Source: Torreya grandis
Lineage: Eukaryota > Streptophyta > Pinopsida > Cupressales > Taxaceae
Assembly: GCA_037957365.1 (NCBI GenBank)
Contig: JARHVA010003167.1
Span: 2,058,501-2,122,500 of the forward strand
Length of the DNA stretch: 64,000 bases
Direction of reading: 5' to 3'
Shown here: positions 11,460 to 23,909 of the stretch, one piece after another
How positions within the stretch are numbered: the first letter of the stretch is position 1
How the letters are laid out: each line of letters opens with the position of its first letter
Notes under the pieces: generated by a model
What the model saw: the letters and a program-made list of their open reading frames with translations, nothing else
Database searches by the model: none
What the model was told of the DNA's origin: nothing
Made by a program: the position numbers and the translations under genes

Positions 11460-12250
11460 AGAAATAAATTAGAAATTTTGTGTCCCTATTTGAAGTAATA
11501 GTTTTTGAAACACCATCCAATCTCCAATATTGATAAAAACTAATTTCACAACTCTAGTGGCATCATTAGTTTTCTTACATGCAATGAAATCAATCATTTT
11601 CAAAAAAAATTCTACAATAATATAAATGTAATTTTTACCTCTCTTTGTGTTTGGCAATCTCAACATGAAGTTCATACTCAAATCTATCCATGGTCCTCTT
11701 GGAACTGGTAATGACATGTAGAATCTAGTATTTTTTGCATGTCCCTTACCCACCTGACATATTCTACACTTTGAAACATACCTTGTCACATCTCTCTTCA
11801 TCTTTGGCTAGAAATATTTTTCCTCGATAAAATTTATTATCTTCATCTTACCAAAATTTCCATCCAAACAACCACTATATAATTCTCTTATTATATTATC
11901 TAATAGAGACCCAACAAGAATGCATAATTATTTCCCTTTGAAGAGATCACCTTCTTATATAAGATACTCATCATGAATAGCATATATCCTACAGGTTAAA
12001 ATATTTTTATGCTATTCAACTATCTTTCTAAAATATGGATCTGTAACATATAATTTTTTAATAGCTTCAAATCCAACTACTTCACTCACCATAGTAGTTA
12101 ATAATGCTACATTCCTGCATAGTTCATTAGCTACCTAATTCTATTTTTATAATTTATGTTTTAACAAAAAATTATATCCCTACAAGAAAAAAAACCCACT
12201 TTGCATGCCTATAATTCAACTTCTTTTGTGTATTCACATACTTCAAAGCC
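11460..12250 (-). pseudogene. A integrase N-terminal region and core
   Basis: Minus-strand frame 11,801-11,469 reads CRICQVGKG (the C-x2-C half of the zinc finger), then GPWIDLSMNFMLRLPNT with the first core Asp and a K-K-T-N-D-A block. The reading frame is cut at 11,460 by element N and continues at 5807. Further right (to ~12,050) the histidines of the zinc finger lie in decayed sequence. Confidence 0.7.
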
Positions 12251-12760
12251 TAATGATTTGTAAATAGTATATACTCCTTAGGCACCAGCTAGTGCCTCCA
12301 ATGTCTTAATACATGTACAATTACATAAAGTTTAACATCATAATTAGAATACTTTATTCTTACCTGATTTAATTTATCACTAGAATATAATATTGGCTTT
12401 CCTTTTTGACTTAGCACAACACCAATTCCCACAAATGAAGCATCACAATCAACCTCAAACACTTTGTTAAAATACAATAATGTTAAAATTGGTCTTTCTA
12501 TATTATTTTTCTTTAAAAATTTAAATCTTTCTATGGTGGCTCTATAACATGCAACTTCCTTCACTCTCATGCAATCTATTATCAATGCCATAATACTACT
12601 AAAATTTTTACTAATTTTTTTGTAAAAAATTTTGAAACTATAGAAAATTCTTACCTTTGTAATGATTATTAGAATATGCCACTCAACAATTACCTTTATC
12701 ATTTATTCATCCATTTTCACAACATCTGCTAAGACTACAAATCCCAAAAATACTTTGTTG
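12251..12760 (-). pseudogene. A RNase H region
   Basis: The frame 12,702-12,289 contains LYFNKVFEVDCDASFVGIGVVLS, then GKPILYSSDKLN and KYSNYDVKLYVIV: the RNase H start of a plant gypsy element with its first catalytic Asp (CDAS). The upstream part is RT thumb/connection remnant. Confidence 0.75.
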
Positions 12761-13480
12761 TTTTCCGTAACCTTCACTTTTTAAAATTTTCATACAACTT
12801 CTCATTTCTTAACAAATCCATTACCATTCTAAAATGTTGTAAGTGTTCTTCTTTAGTCTTCCTGACTATCAAAATATCATCAAAATAAACAACCACAAAC
12901 TTAATAATATATTCTCTTAGAATTGTATTCATCACCCTCATAAATGTTTTAGGTGCATTACATAATCTGAATGACATCACCATCTACTCATATAAGCCAT
13001 CCCTAGTTTTGAATGTAGTTTTCAACTCATCTCTTTCTCAAATTCAAATATGATAATAGTCACTCCTTAGATCGATCTTGGTAAAATATTTTTATCCTGT
13101 AAGCATATCCATCATATAATATAAATGACGTATAAGAAATATATAATTTATTATAATTTTATTAATTGCTCTACTATTCATACACATTCTGCATTCTCCA
13201 TCTTTCTTTGAAATTAGCAACACTGGGGTTGCACATGGATTCATACTCTCCCTTATCACTTTTTTCTTATCAATTATCCAGTAAACTATTTCTTTATTTT
13301 TATATGTTCTATTGGACTCATCCTATAAGATGCTTGATTAAGTAGAGCTGATCCTAGAATCAAATCAGTGTGATGTTGACTATCTCTCTTTAGTGGTAAA
13401 CTATTTGGTAACTCATCAAACATAACATATTCATATGATTTTAACATTCTTGCTGATTCTATTTTTATTGGCACCATTTC
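12761..13480 (-). pseudogene. A reverse transcriptase
   Basis: Frame 12,983-12,774 carries the VVVYFDDILI box (the catalytic F-x-D-D) and KTKEEHLQHFRMV. Upstream, 13,477-13,286 reads [18 protein letters not shown], the linker between protease and RT. Stops and shifts separate the pieces. Confidence 0.75.
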
Positions 13481-14100
13481 TATTTTCTCATTCTTTGCTA
13501 GTAGTGCATAACATCAACATGCTACCTTCATATCTTGAATAAAAATTTTAGTACAAAGTATGCTTTCTATCTTCTCTTCCTCTTTAAGAGGTAACAAAAC
13601 TTTCTTTGTATCACCTTTCCAAAAAGTGTATATCTTATTTACTCCATCATAAACTAATTTCTTGTCAAATTATCACGATCTCCCCAATAACATATGGCAT
13701 GCATCCATTAGAATAACATCACACCATATTTCATAATTATAACTCTTTCCTATAGATTACTTGATTAAGTACCTTTTGTCTACTATAACTTCATTCACTT
13801 TCTTAAAACATGAAATTCAATAAGGATTAGGATAATTTTCATATTTCATATTTATTTTCTAAATCATTCCTTTAGAAACCATATTTTCACAACTACCACC
13901 ATCTATAATTACTTTACATATCTTTCCACCTGAAATACATCTTGTTCAAAAAATATTTGATCACAGCCATGCATCACCACCTTTTCTATTCTACACTTGT
14001 TCCTTCTTTGGAGTGATCACGGTTCTTATCATCATGAGATTCTCTCCAACATTAGCTGGTATAACTTTAGTATTATGCTCTTGTATTTTAACTTAAACTA
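13481..14100 (-). pseudogene. A protease region, DGGS type
   Basis: Minus-strand translation near 13,915-13,870 gives an IIDGGSCENMVS box. Elements B (near 25,960) and D (near 60,190) have the same D-G-G in place of the common D-S-G, so it is a family trait and not damage. The following MDAC-type block is at ~13,700. Confidence 0.6.
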
Positions 14101-15100
14101 GATTTACTCTTGGGTGATCTTCTTGCCTCCTTTCTTGATCTTGATAGTGTGGATACTAAAATTTTATGTACCATACTTATCCAAATCTACAACAGACATA
14201 ATATATATGTTAATTTAGAAACCATCCTTTACCACCACCATAAACTTGTCCTCTCCGAAATCTTCTTCTTTTTATTGTTAATGAAACCCTTAGCTATTAT
14301 CATCTTGACTTTTTGAACCTTAGGATGATTTACCTTTATTTGCATTAAATCCAGCTCTATTGGTATTAAATCCAACTCATCTCTTTATTAGAGGGGATCT
14401 ACCTCTTTTTAGAATAATAGATGTCCTTCTAAAATTTTATCTATTTTGTTTTTCTTCTACCTTTAAAGCTAATTGATATGTCTTGTCCATGTTAAAGTAT
14501 TTTATGCATACTTAATTCATCTTGAATAGAAAATTTTAAATCATTTACATACCTTAAAACCATCTAATATTATGTTTCACCATGTTCCACTCATTTGGAA
14601 ATATTATAAAATTCATCTGTATACTCTTGTATACTGTGATATTTTTGTCTAAAATTTTGATATTTTTTGTATAGGGTTTATACACAATCCATAGGATGAA
14701 ATTTCTCCCTCGGATTTTTCTCCAACTTTTTCCACAAATTAATCTTATCTTTACCTTCTATTTTTCTCTTTTTTTTTAGGTCATCCAAAAAAATCATTGC
14801 ATGGCCTTTCAATTTCATACATGGAAACTTTACCTTCTTATCTTCTCTCATAGTCTTCCATTCGAAGAACCTCTCCATTTATTAATCCAATCTATTAACT
14901 CCTCTGGTTTTAAATTGCCTCCACAATCTAGAACATCAACACTGGTTCCTTTGGTTCTTCCTTTTAAAACCTTATCCATCCTCTCATTCATTGATGGTGG
15001 CTAGTCTTTCTATTCTTCTTCCTGTTAAACTTCTTCATCACAATTTGTGTCTTCCTCATCACCACTTTGTCTTCTTCATTTATTGGTGATAACCTCTATT
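14101..15100 (-). pseudogene. A gag, decayed
   Basis: Minus-strand pieces 15,000-14,880 (NLKPEELIDWIN) and 14,878-14,678 (KVKFPCMKLKGHAMIF, then REKFHPMDCV) form a gypsy gag interrupted by a frameshift near 14,880. The rest toward 14,100 is too decayed to read. Confidence 0.6.
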
Positions 15101-15200
15101 AAGTGTTGAACTTGTCTCTGCATCTCCTATATAATTTGGTTCATCTGTGCCATACCTCTTCATCCTCTCACCATTATTTAGCCCTCCAATATTTGAACTT

Positions 15201-15212
15201 GCTCTGATATAA
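15201..15212 (-). other. A primer-binding site
   Basis: Plus-strand gctctgatataa is the reverse complement of a tRNA-Met-type site (TGGTATCAGAGC) with two mismatches, two bases away from the LTR. Confidence 0.7.
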
Positions 15213-15214
15213 AA

Positions 15215-15749
15215 TAATGAACCTAAAAACAAACAAGAATAAAAAAATTACCAGTAGGCCAAGATCTTAAAATAATACATAGAATTGATTCTTATTGATT
15301 GATGGAAATAATTACAAACTCAAAACATGTTTAAATAAGCCTCAACTTGGAGTTTAGAGTTGACATGCAAAAATTTGAAAATTTTGAAAAAAAAAAACAT
15401 CTATTTTTAGCAGTCATTTATACTAAGCTTTACATGGAAATGCATGTGGATCTAAAAATTTCTTGAAATAACCTAAATGCTAAAACTATCTTATATAAAA
15501 AATTCAATTGAAGTTGATTTTTTGTTATAAAAATAGAAAATTCACAAAAAAATTATTAAACATTAATTTGAGACCCTCGAATGATCATTTTTGACCTCTA
15601 AAGATATTGAAATCAAATATAAGTTCATAGAACAACTTGGGGAAGAATCAAACTTATAGATACACTGATCTTGGCACATGGAAGATCTCAAATGGAGTTA
15701 TGAGTCAAAATTTATGGCCTCTAAAAGGTTGGCCTATTTTTTTGCATCA
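15215..15749 (-). repeat. A 5' LTR
   Basis: Plus strand begins TAATGAACC and ends GCATCA (535 bp). It aligns with 4366-4927. The break to B sequence after 15,749 is sharp. Confidence 0.75.
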
Positions 15750-15978
15750 CATATACACTAATTCCAAAAATAGATAAAACCTAAAAAAATATTGAAATTC
15801 AATTTTAGACCTTCAGATGGTCACGTATGGCCTTCAAAATGTTTTGAAAACATCCATAAGTGGATAAATTGGATTATGAATGAATCAAAACTTTTAGATG
15901 GTCATTTTAGTGCAAACAAGACTCAAATGGAGCGACATATCAAAACGTATGGCCTCTAGAAGTTTGGTCTCTCCATCA
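15750..15978 (-). repeat. B 3' LTR, second piece
   Basis: Continues the B LTR interrupted at 4365: aaatagataaaacct, ttagaccttcagatggtcac and gcctctagaagtttgg match B's right LTR near 27,600-27,800. Ends CCATCA; on the minus strand a purine-rich tract (agaggagaatga type) precedes it. Confidence 0.7.
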
Positions 15979-17440
15979 TTCTCCTCTAGTTAAAAATAAT
16001 TGAGCTCTTATAAGTTGCTTTGATTTTACTCATGACATTTTTTTTTAATAGTATTCATATATCATTCTAAATTCTAATTATTATTTCTCCATTTTAATCC
16101 TTCCTATTATACCAAATAGTTGTTATAACTGCCTTGCCTTGTGTTTACTATTTTCCTATCCAAATCTTGCACTAGATCTTTTCTTTCTTCTTCTTTGATA
16201 CCTATTGTTTCCAATATATTTCTTTATATTCTTCCCTTTCAATATATTATTCATGGAAATCATATAAATCTAAAACATTAAACTCAAAAGTTATATAAAT
16301 ATTTTGTTGTAAACTCATTTCATAATGATTCTCATTGATTTTATTCACAATTTTGCAAACAACAATCTTCCTATACTTCAACATATTGTATGTGTCTATT
16401 AGAAATATTATTTTCCTCATGTACACCATCACTAAATGTCTTTGAAATAATTTTTAACTTCTAACATATAGTTCTAATTTATAGTTTTCAACACTTTCAT
16501 GTAGTTTTTTCCTCACTTCTTGCAAATATTGCATATGTTGTACAAATACTTTTACATCATCACTAACTCATTATAAAATTGATTATTACACCAAATCTAA
16601 ATCACTCATAGGATTTCTCTCATAAATAATCTAAAATGTCAATTTTTTTATTGATCTATTCACTTAATTGTTATATGTAAATTTACCATGTGGTACAACC
16701 AAGTCACGCTGTTTCCATGCTTCTCTCCAAGTATGCATCTCAAAAAATTTCTTAAGATATTGTTTATAAATAATGTCTATCCATAACTTTTTATTATTAT
16801 ACACTATTTAATTATAGCTTAGTTCCCATCCTATTCCATAAAGTCTTCCAAAAATGACCTATAAATTTTGTGTCGTTATTTGATGTAATGGTTTTTTTAA
16901 CACCATGCAATCTCACAATATCCTTACAAAATAGTTTTGAAACTCTAGTGGTATCATTGGTTTTCTTACATGAAATAAAATGAACCATATTATAAAAGTT
17001 GTCTTATAACAAATTAATCATTATCTCTCTATGTGTTTCATAACCCTAACATAAAGTCCATACTCAAATATGTTCATGGTTCTCTTAAAATCAGTAGTGG
17101 CATGTACAAACCTATACTCTATGTATGTCTTTTATCCACCTGACATATATTATACCTTGAAACATATATAGTTACATTTTTATTCTTCTTTGGCAAAAAT
17201 TCTTCTCATCCACCAAATCTATTGTATTTGTCTTACCAAAATGTCCATCCAAACCACCACTATGTCAATTTCTTATAATATTGTCTCTTAGAGACCCAAT
17301 TGGATTACATAATTATTTCCCTTTGAAGAGATAACCATCATATATAAAATATTCATCATAAACATTAGTTGTCTTACTTGTTAATTAATTCTTGTATAGC
17401 TCAACTATCTTACTAAAATCAAAATCAGTATTATATAATT
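15979..17440 (-). pseudogene. B integrase, decayed
   Basis: Minus translation gives the N-Y-x-V post-integrase block near 16,350 and core fragments near 16,850-17,150 that parallel element A at 11,470-11,800, including the K-K-T-N-D block. No frame exceeds about 60 codons. Confidence 0.6.
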
Positions 17441-18296
17441 CCTTAATAACTTCAAATTTAACTACTTGACTTGCATAGTAGTTAAAAAACCCACTTCCCT
17501 TCTCAAAGCATTAGCCACTTGATTCTAATTTCTTTATTTATGCTTCAAAACAAAAGTATATCCATGTAATAAACACACCAACATTGCATGCCCACTATTT
17601 AACTTATTTTTAGTCTTTACATACTTCAAAGCCTTGTGATTTTTAAATAGAGAAAATTCATTAGGCACTAGGAAATGCCTCTAATGTCTTAATTCTTGTA
17701 CTATGACATAAAATTCATCATCATATGTAGAATACTTATTTATGAAATCATTTAATTTCTCTCTAGAATATGTTATTATCTTTCCTTCCTGAATCGACAC
17801 AACACTAATTCTCACATGTGAAACATCAAGATCAACCTCAAACACTTTGTTAAAACATGATAATGTTAAAATGGGTTCTTATGTGAACTTATTCTTAAAA
17901 AAATAAAAGATTTATATTTTTAATCTTATCCACATAAATTATTCTCCTCTCATGCAATCTATCATTGGTGTTACAATAATACTAATTTTTTCTATGTACA
18001 TTCTCTAGAAAGTTTCTAAAGAATAGAAACTTCTTACCTCTATAATTCTCTTTGGAATAGGCCATTCAACAATTATCTTTCATTTTCCTTCATTTATTTT
18101 TACAACATTTACTGAAACTATAAATACCAAATTGTTCTAAATAAACTTACACTTTTTCAAATTTTCATAGAGCTTCTCTTTTTTTGACAATTTGAATGCC
18201 ATTATCAAATTCCTCGAGTTTTTATCTTTAGAATTATTGAATATCAATATAGGTCACCTTAAACTTATCAATGTAATCTCATAACTCTATGTTCAT
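17441..18296 (-). pseudogene. B RNase H and RT (3' part)
   Basis: Sequence near 17,640-17,870 matches element A's RNase H (12,250-12,480) base for base in many blocks (for example caaacactttgttaaaa). RT connection sequence follows to 18,296, where element C is inserted; the RT resumes at 24,874. Confidence 0.65.
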
Positions 18297-19250
18297 TGGT
18301 GAATAGACATCAAACTGCAAACAGGGCTAAACTATATGTATTGACAAAATATTTTCTCAAACATAAAATATCACCTGGATTCTTCTTTAGTCTATATAGT
18401 TTACTCACGTTATATAAGGGTAAAAACCCATTAATTATTGGACAAAACAAAATTTTACATTTAAAGATAAAATTCAATTTTTTGGCCTATCCAGCTAGAC
18501 TCTGCATAGTTAATTCTAAATGGAAGTATGAAGTTTCAATTGTCTGTATAAAAGGGATCAAGCAATTGGCCACAAATAAGACTCACATGGTCTTCTACCT
18601 ATATGTATAGTGAGTCTATACATCCAATGAGTCGTGATAGTTGGGCGATCCTCCTAGGTCAAAACCATCGCATGACTCCACTATGACCCAAACATTGGAA
18701 TGACCTAGAAGTAATATCTTCACAGGTTCATTGACTAATACAATTGGCCATGCAGCACAAACCCAACATTTATATTCAATACTTAGATCTCATCTACAAA
18801 CAACAAATAACCTTTCCAAATATTCGATCTTAGAATCGATTTCACTCAGAAAGGATACATACTTTATTAATATTACAAGAAAATATATATCTGGTGTTTG
18901 TCTGTGCATTGTAGATCTCTCTCACACCCTTCATTCATTCACTAATATACATATCCCCTATTTTACACAAAAATCCCCATATAAAACCATATTTGTCAAC
19001 TTAGATACTCAATTCTATCCTAGGCTTCACATAACAACCTCCCAAAATGAGCAAAATAGTTCTTCTAACATAAGAAAACTCAGATCAGTTAATATCACAC
19101 CCAATAGACTTGATTTCATGCTTAAAGGATACTTAGACAAATTTGAAAACTAAAAAAATGGAGGGAAAGCAGCTTAGTACACCTAGACATGATAAAACTC
19201 AACCAAGAACATGACAAATACATTCCTAGCATGAAGATACTCCTGCATCA
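18297..19250 (-). repeat. C 3' LTR
   Basis: Plus strand TGGTGAATAG ... CTGCATCA, 954 bp, aligning with 23,910-24,873. Short plus-strand frames inside both LTRs have no family resemblance. A purine tract (cttggaagaa on the minus strand, 19,251-19,261) precedes it. Confidence 0.92.
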
Positions 19251-19278
19251 TTCTTCCAAGGATCCAAAGAAGTATTTT

Positions 19279-19830
19279 TCACTTGTTTTTATTCATCAAT
19301 TCTTCTATGCTTGTGCGTAGCTTAAGGATGTCATTTGTATTCAACCGTGTTGCATCTTCAGTTGGTAGATTCTTCCACTTAGTTAGATATCGGAGATATT
19401 CTTTGCCCCTTGTCTTTTTAACCACTTTCTTGTCTAAAATGCTCTCAATCTCCTTTGGCACTTCCTTTGGTAGTTGTTTCTCCCATTGGATAACTTCATC
19501 TACCCCTGTTTCAATCTCTTTAGCTAGTTGTCCTTCATCTTTGTATGTATATAGATTTGCAACATTAAAGATTGGAGAGATTCCAATTCCTTTTGGAAAT
19601 TCTATTTCATATGCATTATTTGAAAACTTCCTTATTACCTTGCATGGTCCTATTTTCATTACATTTAGCTTATTATATTCCCTTTTTGGGAACCTCTCTT
19701 TTCTAAAGTGAGCAAGAACAAAGTATCCAACACTAAAACTGACCTCTCTTTTCTTTTGATCTACTCTTAGCTTGTACTTGATGGTGTTTTCTTCAAGTTT
19801 CTTCTTTACCTGTTCATGCAAATTTTGCAT
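19279..19830 (-). pseudogene. C integrase C-terminus with chromodomain
   Basis: 183 codons in the same frame as the integrase core, from which a stop near 19,840 separates it. A GPF/Y-type block (KIGPCKVIRKF, residues 59-69) is followed by a chromodomain at about residues 128-170 (ILDKKVVKKTRGKEYLRYL, KWKNLP, EDATRL). The last W of the usual EDATW is R. In chromoviruses this domain is thought to steer integration to heterochromatin marks. The frame ends at the natural stop 28 bp from the LTR. Confidence 0.85.
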
Positions 19831-19842
19831 GGCATTGGTAAA

Positions 19843-20592
19843 TTATTCTGCATCAGCGCTCCTTGTCTCCATGCTACTTAGATTTCTTAACTCATACACA
19901 CCTCTTGGATGTGTTCCATATGTAATTTGAAATGGACTCAATCCTATACTTCTGTTAGGAGAATTGTTATAGGCAAATTCAGCTTGTGCAAGTCCAAGAT
20001 CCCATTGTTTTGGATGCATACTTACCAAGCTTCTTAAGATGTTGCCTAAGCTCCTATTGACAACCTCTATTTGGCCATTAGTTTGGGGGTGATAGGCTAA
20101 ACTAAAAATAAATTTTGTACCCAATTTTTTCCATAAGGTTCTCCAAAAGTGTCCAGCAAATTTGGTATCCCTGTTAGAAACAATGCTTCTAGGCAATCCA
20201 TGCAATCTAACAACATCTTGAAAGAATAGATTAGCTATATGAGTAGCATCACTTATTTTTGAGCATGGAATAAAATGAGCCATCTTTAAGAACCTATCTA
20301 CCACTACAAATATGGAATCATGACCTTTTTGAGTTCTTGGCAAACCAAGTACAAAATCCATGCTTATTGAATCCCAAGGCCTATTCAAAATGGGTAGTGG
20401 CTGGTACAAACCTGCATTTTTACTACTTCCCTTGGCATATTGGCATGTTTTACACCTTTCAATGAATTTATTGACATTAGTACCCATACTTGGCCAATAG
20501 TAATGAGCACTCAATTGTGCCAATGTCTTATTCTGTCCAAAATGTCCTGATAAGCTACCACTATGCTTTTCCTTCAACAAATTCTCTCTCAT
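19843..20592 (-). pseudogene. C integrase core
   Basis: Open for 249 codons. H-x-H-x-C-x2-C zinc finger (HSGSLSGHFG, then CKTCQYAKG), then SMDFVLGLP (first Asp), SNRDTKFAGHFW (second Asp) and NGQIEVVNRSL (catalytic Glu), so the DDE triad is intact. It lies in a different frame from the RT upstream; the shift falls between 20,593 and 20,994. Confidence 0.9.
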
Positions 20593-22373
20593 GGAACTCT
20601 TGGGGATGCAAAGCTGGCTACCTCTTAACAGTAGACCCTATTGGACCATGAAATGTATCCAAGGACTTCTATCAACCCCCACTGGATTCATGCAAGCTTC
20701 ATATGGTTCTTGAAGTCTGGATCTTCCTTATATAGCTCCTTCAAATCTTCAAATCCCAAAATGCTTACTTGATATTCCTACATGATCAGATTCCTCCTTA
20801 ATAGCGCATCTACAACCTTGTTAGATTGTCCTTTCTTGTGCTTAATAGTGAATGTGAATATTTGTAAAAATTCAATCCATTTAACATGCTTTTGACTCAA
20901 CTTATTCTGATTGCTAATGAACTATAAAGCATAATTGTCAGTGAACAAAACATTTTTTTTAGGAAAAAGATAGTAACTCCATTTCTTCAAAGCCTACACA
21001 AGAGCATATAATTCATGATCATATTTTGAGTACTTCTTCTTAGCATCACTTAATTTCTCACTAAAGTATGCTATAGGCTTCCCATCTTGGCTTAAAATAG
21101 CGCCTATTACATTTCCACTAGCATCACATTCTACTTGAAAAAGCTTATTGAAATCAGGCAAGGTTAGGATTGGCTCTTTAGTTACCTTCTTTTTCAACAA
21201 TCTAAAACTCTTATTAGTAGCTTTAGTCCAACAAAAACTTCTTTTATCACCTTTGATTGTATCTATCATTGGAGCAACAATTCCACTAAAATTTCTTATG
21301 AATTTCCTATAGAAGCTAGCCAAGCCATGAAAGCTTCTTACCTCATATATGCTCCTAGGTGTAGGCCACTCAAGTATAGCCTTAATATTCTCCTTATCCA
21401 TCTTCAATCCTTCTTTTGAAATCACAAACCCCAAATATATCAATTCTATTTTTAGGAAACTGCACTTTTTAACATTGATTAGCAATTTCTCTTCATGTAG
21501 CTTACTCAATACCATCCTCAAATGTTTCAAATGATCTTCTTTAGTTTGACTAAACACCAAAATATCATCCAAATACACTATCAAAAACTTACTAGTGAAC
21601 TCCTTGAGCACTTCATTCATCAGCCTGATGAAGGTACTTGGTGCATTGGTTAGTCCAAATGGCATAACTAACCACTCATAGAGTCCATCATTGGTCTTGA
21701 AGGTTGTTTTACATTCATCCCCTTCTCTTATCCTAATTTTACGGTAACCACTTTTCAAGTCTATCTTATAGAAATATGTAGCTCCACTCAAACAATCAAG
21801 TAAGTCATCAATTCTAGGCAATGGAAATCTATACTTGATAGTAATCTTGTTGATTGCTCTGGACTCTGTACACATTCTCCAACTCCCATCATTATTAGGA
21901 CTCAAAACTATGGGGACATCACAAGGACTTAAACTCTCTCTTACCAATCCTTTGTCTAACAATTCTTGAACTTGGTGCTTGATCTCTTCATTTTCCTTTG
22001 GTGTCAACCTATAGGTAGCCTTGTTTGGAAGATTTGCTCCTGGAATCAAGTCTATGTGATGGCTAATGCTTCTCAATGGTGATAATTGATTAGTTAAATC
22101 ATCTACCACAATGTAAATGTACTCATTCAACATATATTGAATCTCTAATAGCAAATCAATCAACTTAGTACTAGTGACTACACTCCTTAGCTTACCAATC
22201 GCAACAAAGTTTACCTTTTCTTTCTTCATTTGATGTAGAAACTCTTTACAACTCATTATCAATACTTTAGAATTTTGTCCTATAACAGCAGCAACCTCTT
22301 CTTTCAATGGTGTTAGTGTATGCTTGATCCCATCCTTTTCAAACATATATGTATTCTGCCTTCCATCATGCAT
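20593..22373 (-). pseudogene. C reverse transcriptase and RNase H
   Basis: The frame 22,373-20,994 is open for 459 codons. RT blocks: NNDGSWRMC, KIDLKSGYRKI, VMPFGLTNAPSTF and the catalytic VYLDDILVF, then WPTPRSIYEVRSFHGL. RNase H: VECDASGNVIGAILS and KYSKYDHELYALV; it then runs into a stop and decays to 20,593. The RT catalytic Asps are kept. Confidence 0.9.
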
Positions 22374-23829
22374 GGCCTTCTTGTCAAACTACCAAGGCCT
22401 TCCAAGCAAGATATGACATACATCCATGGGCATGACATCACATAAAATCTGATCCTTATATGTTCCTATCTAAATATCTACTTTACATTGTTCACTTGCC
22501 AAGATTTTTTGTCTTTTTTGTAGCCAAGAAAATTGATAAGGTGTAGGATGTACCTCCTTCTTCAAGCCTAATTTCTCCACCATCTCAGTTGACACAAGAT
22601 TGTTAGTACTCCCACTGCCTATGATGACCTTGCAGCATGTCCCCTTCCTTTTACATGTGGTTCTAAATAGAGTTTTCCATTGAGGTGGTTCTACAACTTC
22701 TTTGTTTGGCTTCAACAAGATTCTCTTCATCAAAAGAGACTCACCTTCTTGTAGGGTATCTTCATAAGCTGCTGCAACTTCTCCACTTTTTTCTTCACCT
22801 TGGGTCACATGTACACCCCTTTCATGGCTGGTAAAAGGGTTCTCTAGATGCTCATATGCCCTGTATCTTGCATACTTGTTGCACCTAAAGCATTTGTGCA
22901 TGAATCTTCCTCTTCCTCTTTGATATCCCTGGTATGGCTTTCTTCCTCTTGGTGTATAGCTGCCTCTTGAGCTTTGTGAGTTGCTGGCCTCTTCTTGAGA
23001 TGTTTGCAACTACCTCCTTGAAATCCTCTACCTCTGTTAGATCTGCCCCTTCCTCTTGAGAAGGATGTTTGTTTCCTTGCAATCTTCTCCTCAGCTTTCA
23101 AGGCAAATTGATATGCCTCCTCAACTATCTTAGGAATGAGAAGACTAATCTCATCTTGAATGGAAAATTTCAAGCCATTAGTGTATCTAGATACCTTCTC
23201 TGTGTCATCCTCAATATGACCTGATCTTATGATTAACCTGTAAAAATCTTCAGTGTATTCTTTTATAAACATCTCTTTTTGCTTCAAATTTTGTAATTGC
23301 TTGAAAAGATTGGCTGATAATCTTTAGGCATAAACTTACCTTTCATTTTTGCTACCATTCTATCCCGACTTCTGATCTTTGGCTTCCCTTTCCTCCTCCT
23401 TTCCTTTTGCACTCCATCCCACCACAGGGATGCATGTCTGTTTAGCCTTTTCATGGCATACTTGACTTTCTTATTATCTTATTCAATTCCTTTATATTCA
23501 AGGTATTTCTCTAATGCACTAATCCAATCAATTAATTCTTCCACAATCAAATTGCCTTCATACATTGGAAATTCTATTTTTGGCTTCGTGTTCACCTTCA
23601 TAATGGCTCTAATCAACCTATCTTTGGTTGTTTCTTCTTCCACCACCAATTCATCCCCTGGTGGCTCCTCTTCTCTATCACTGACTTCACCCATGTCAAT
23701 GCCTCTTCTTTAAGCCATCTCTAGGTCTTGTAGCCTAGCTGTCAGGTTCCTAATCTCTTCTGCCATTACAACCTATCCTCTAGGTCTTCATCCTCTAGCT
23801 CCACCTCTATTCCTAACTCTCATGGACAT
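22374..23829 (-). pseudogene. C gag and protease, frameshifted
   Basis: Gag begins at ATG 23,829 (MSMRVRNRGG), with two early stops, and runs through MGEVSDREEEPP and EELIDWISALEKYLEY. Frameshifts near 23,300 and 22,950 separate three pieces. An RG-rich stretch (SRGRGRSNRGRG) precedes the zinc knuckle, whose CFRCNKYARY start has lost part of the CCHC. The protease box reads IIGSGSTNNLVS: the catalytic Asp is Gly. Two stops separate it from the RT frame although the frame is shared. Confidence 0.8.
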
Positions 23830-23895
23830 CTTGCCTCTTCTTCACAAATCACGTTCTTCTTCTCTTGGATCTTTAGATTGTGCACAATCCCTTGG

Positions 23896-23907
23896 GCTCT
23901 GATACCA
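23896..23907 (-). other. C primer-binding site
   Basis: gctctgatacca is the exact reverse complement of TGGTATCAGAGC (initiator tRNA-Met type), two bases from the 5' LTR. Confidence 0.92.
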
Positions 23908-23909
23908 AA

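Larger units (their letters stand above)
4366..15749 (-). mobile_element. gypsy element A (Ty3 type), nested in B
   Basis: Minus-strand gypsy of the same family as B and D, bounded by LTRs at 4366-4927 and 15,215-15,749. Gag, protease, RT, RNase H and integrase remnants follow right to left. Element N (5808-11,459) interrupts its integrase. Flanking pentamers taaat (4361-4365) and catat (15,750-15,754) agree at three of five positions, as expected for an old target duplication. The flanks join into a continuous B LTR when A is removed. Confidence 0.8.

Noticed and set aside
18296..19153. 104- and 140-codon plus-strand frames, the first repeated at 23,909-24,223
   Set aside because: They lie inside the C LTRs. 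Their recurrence follows from LTR identity, and no protein family is recognisable.
23896..23907. tRNA-like strings next to LTRs
   Set aside because: These are primer-binding sites complementary to tRNA 3' ends, not tRNA genes.
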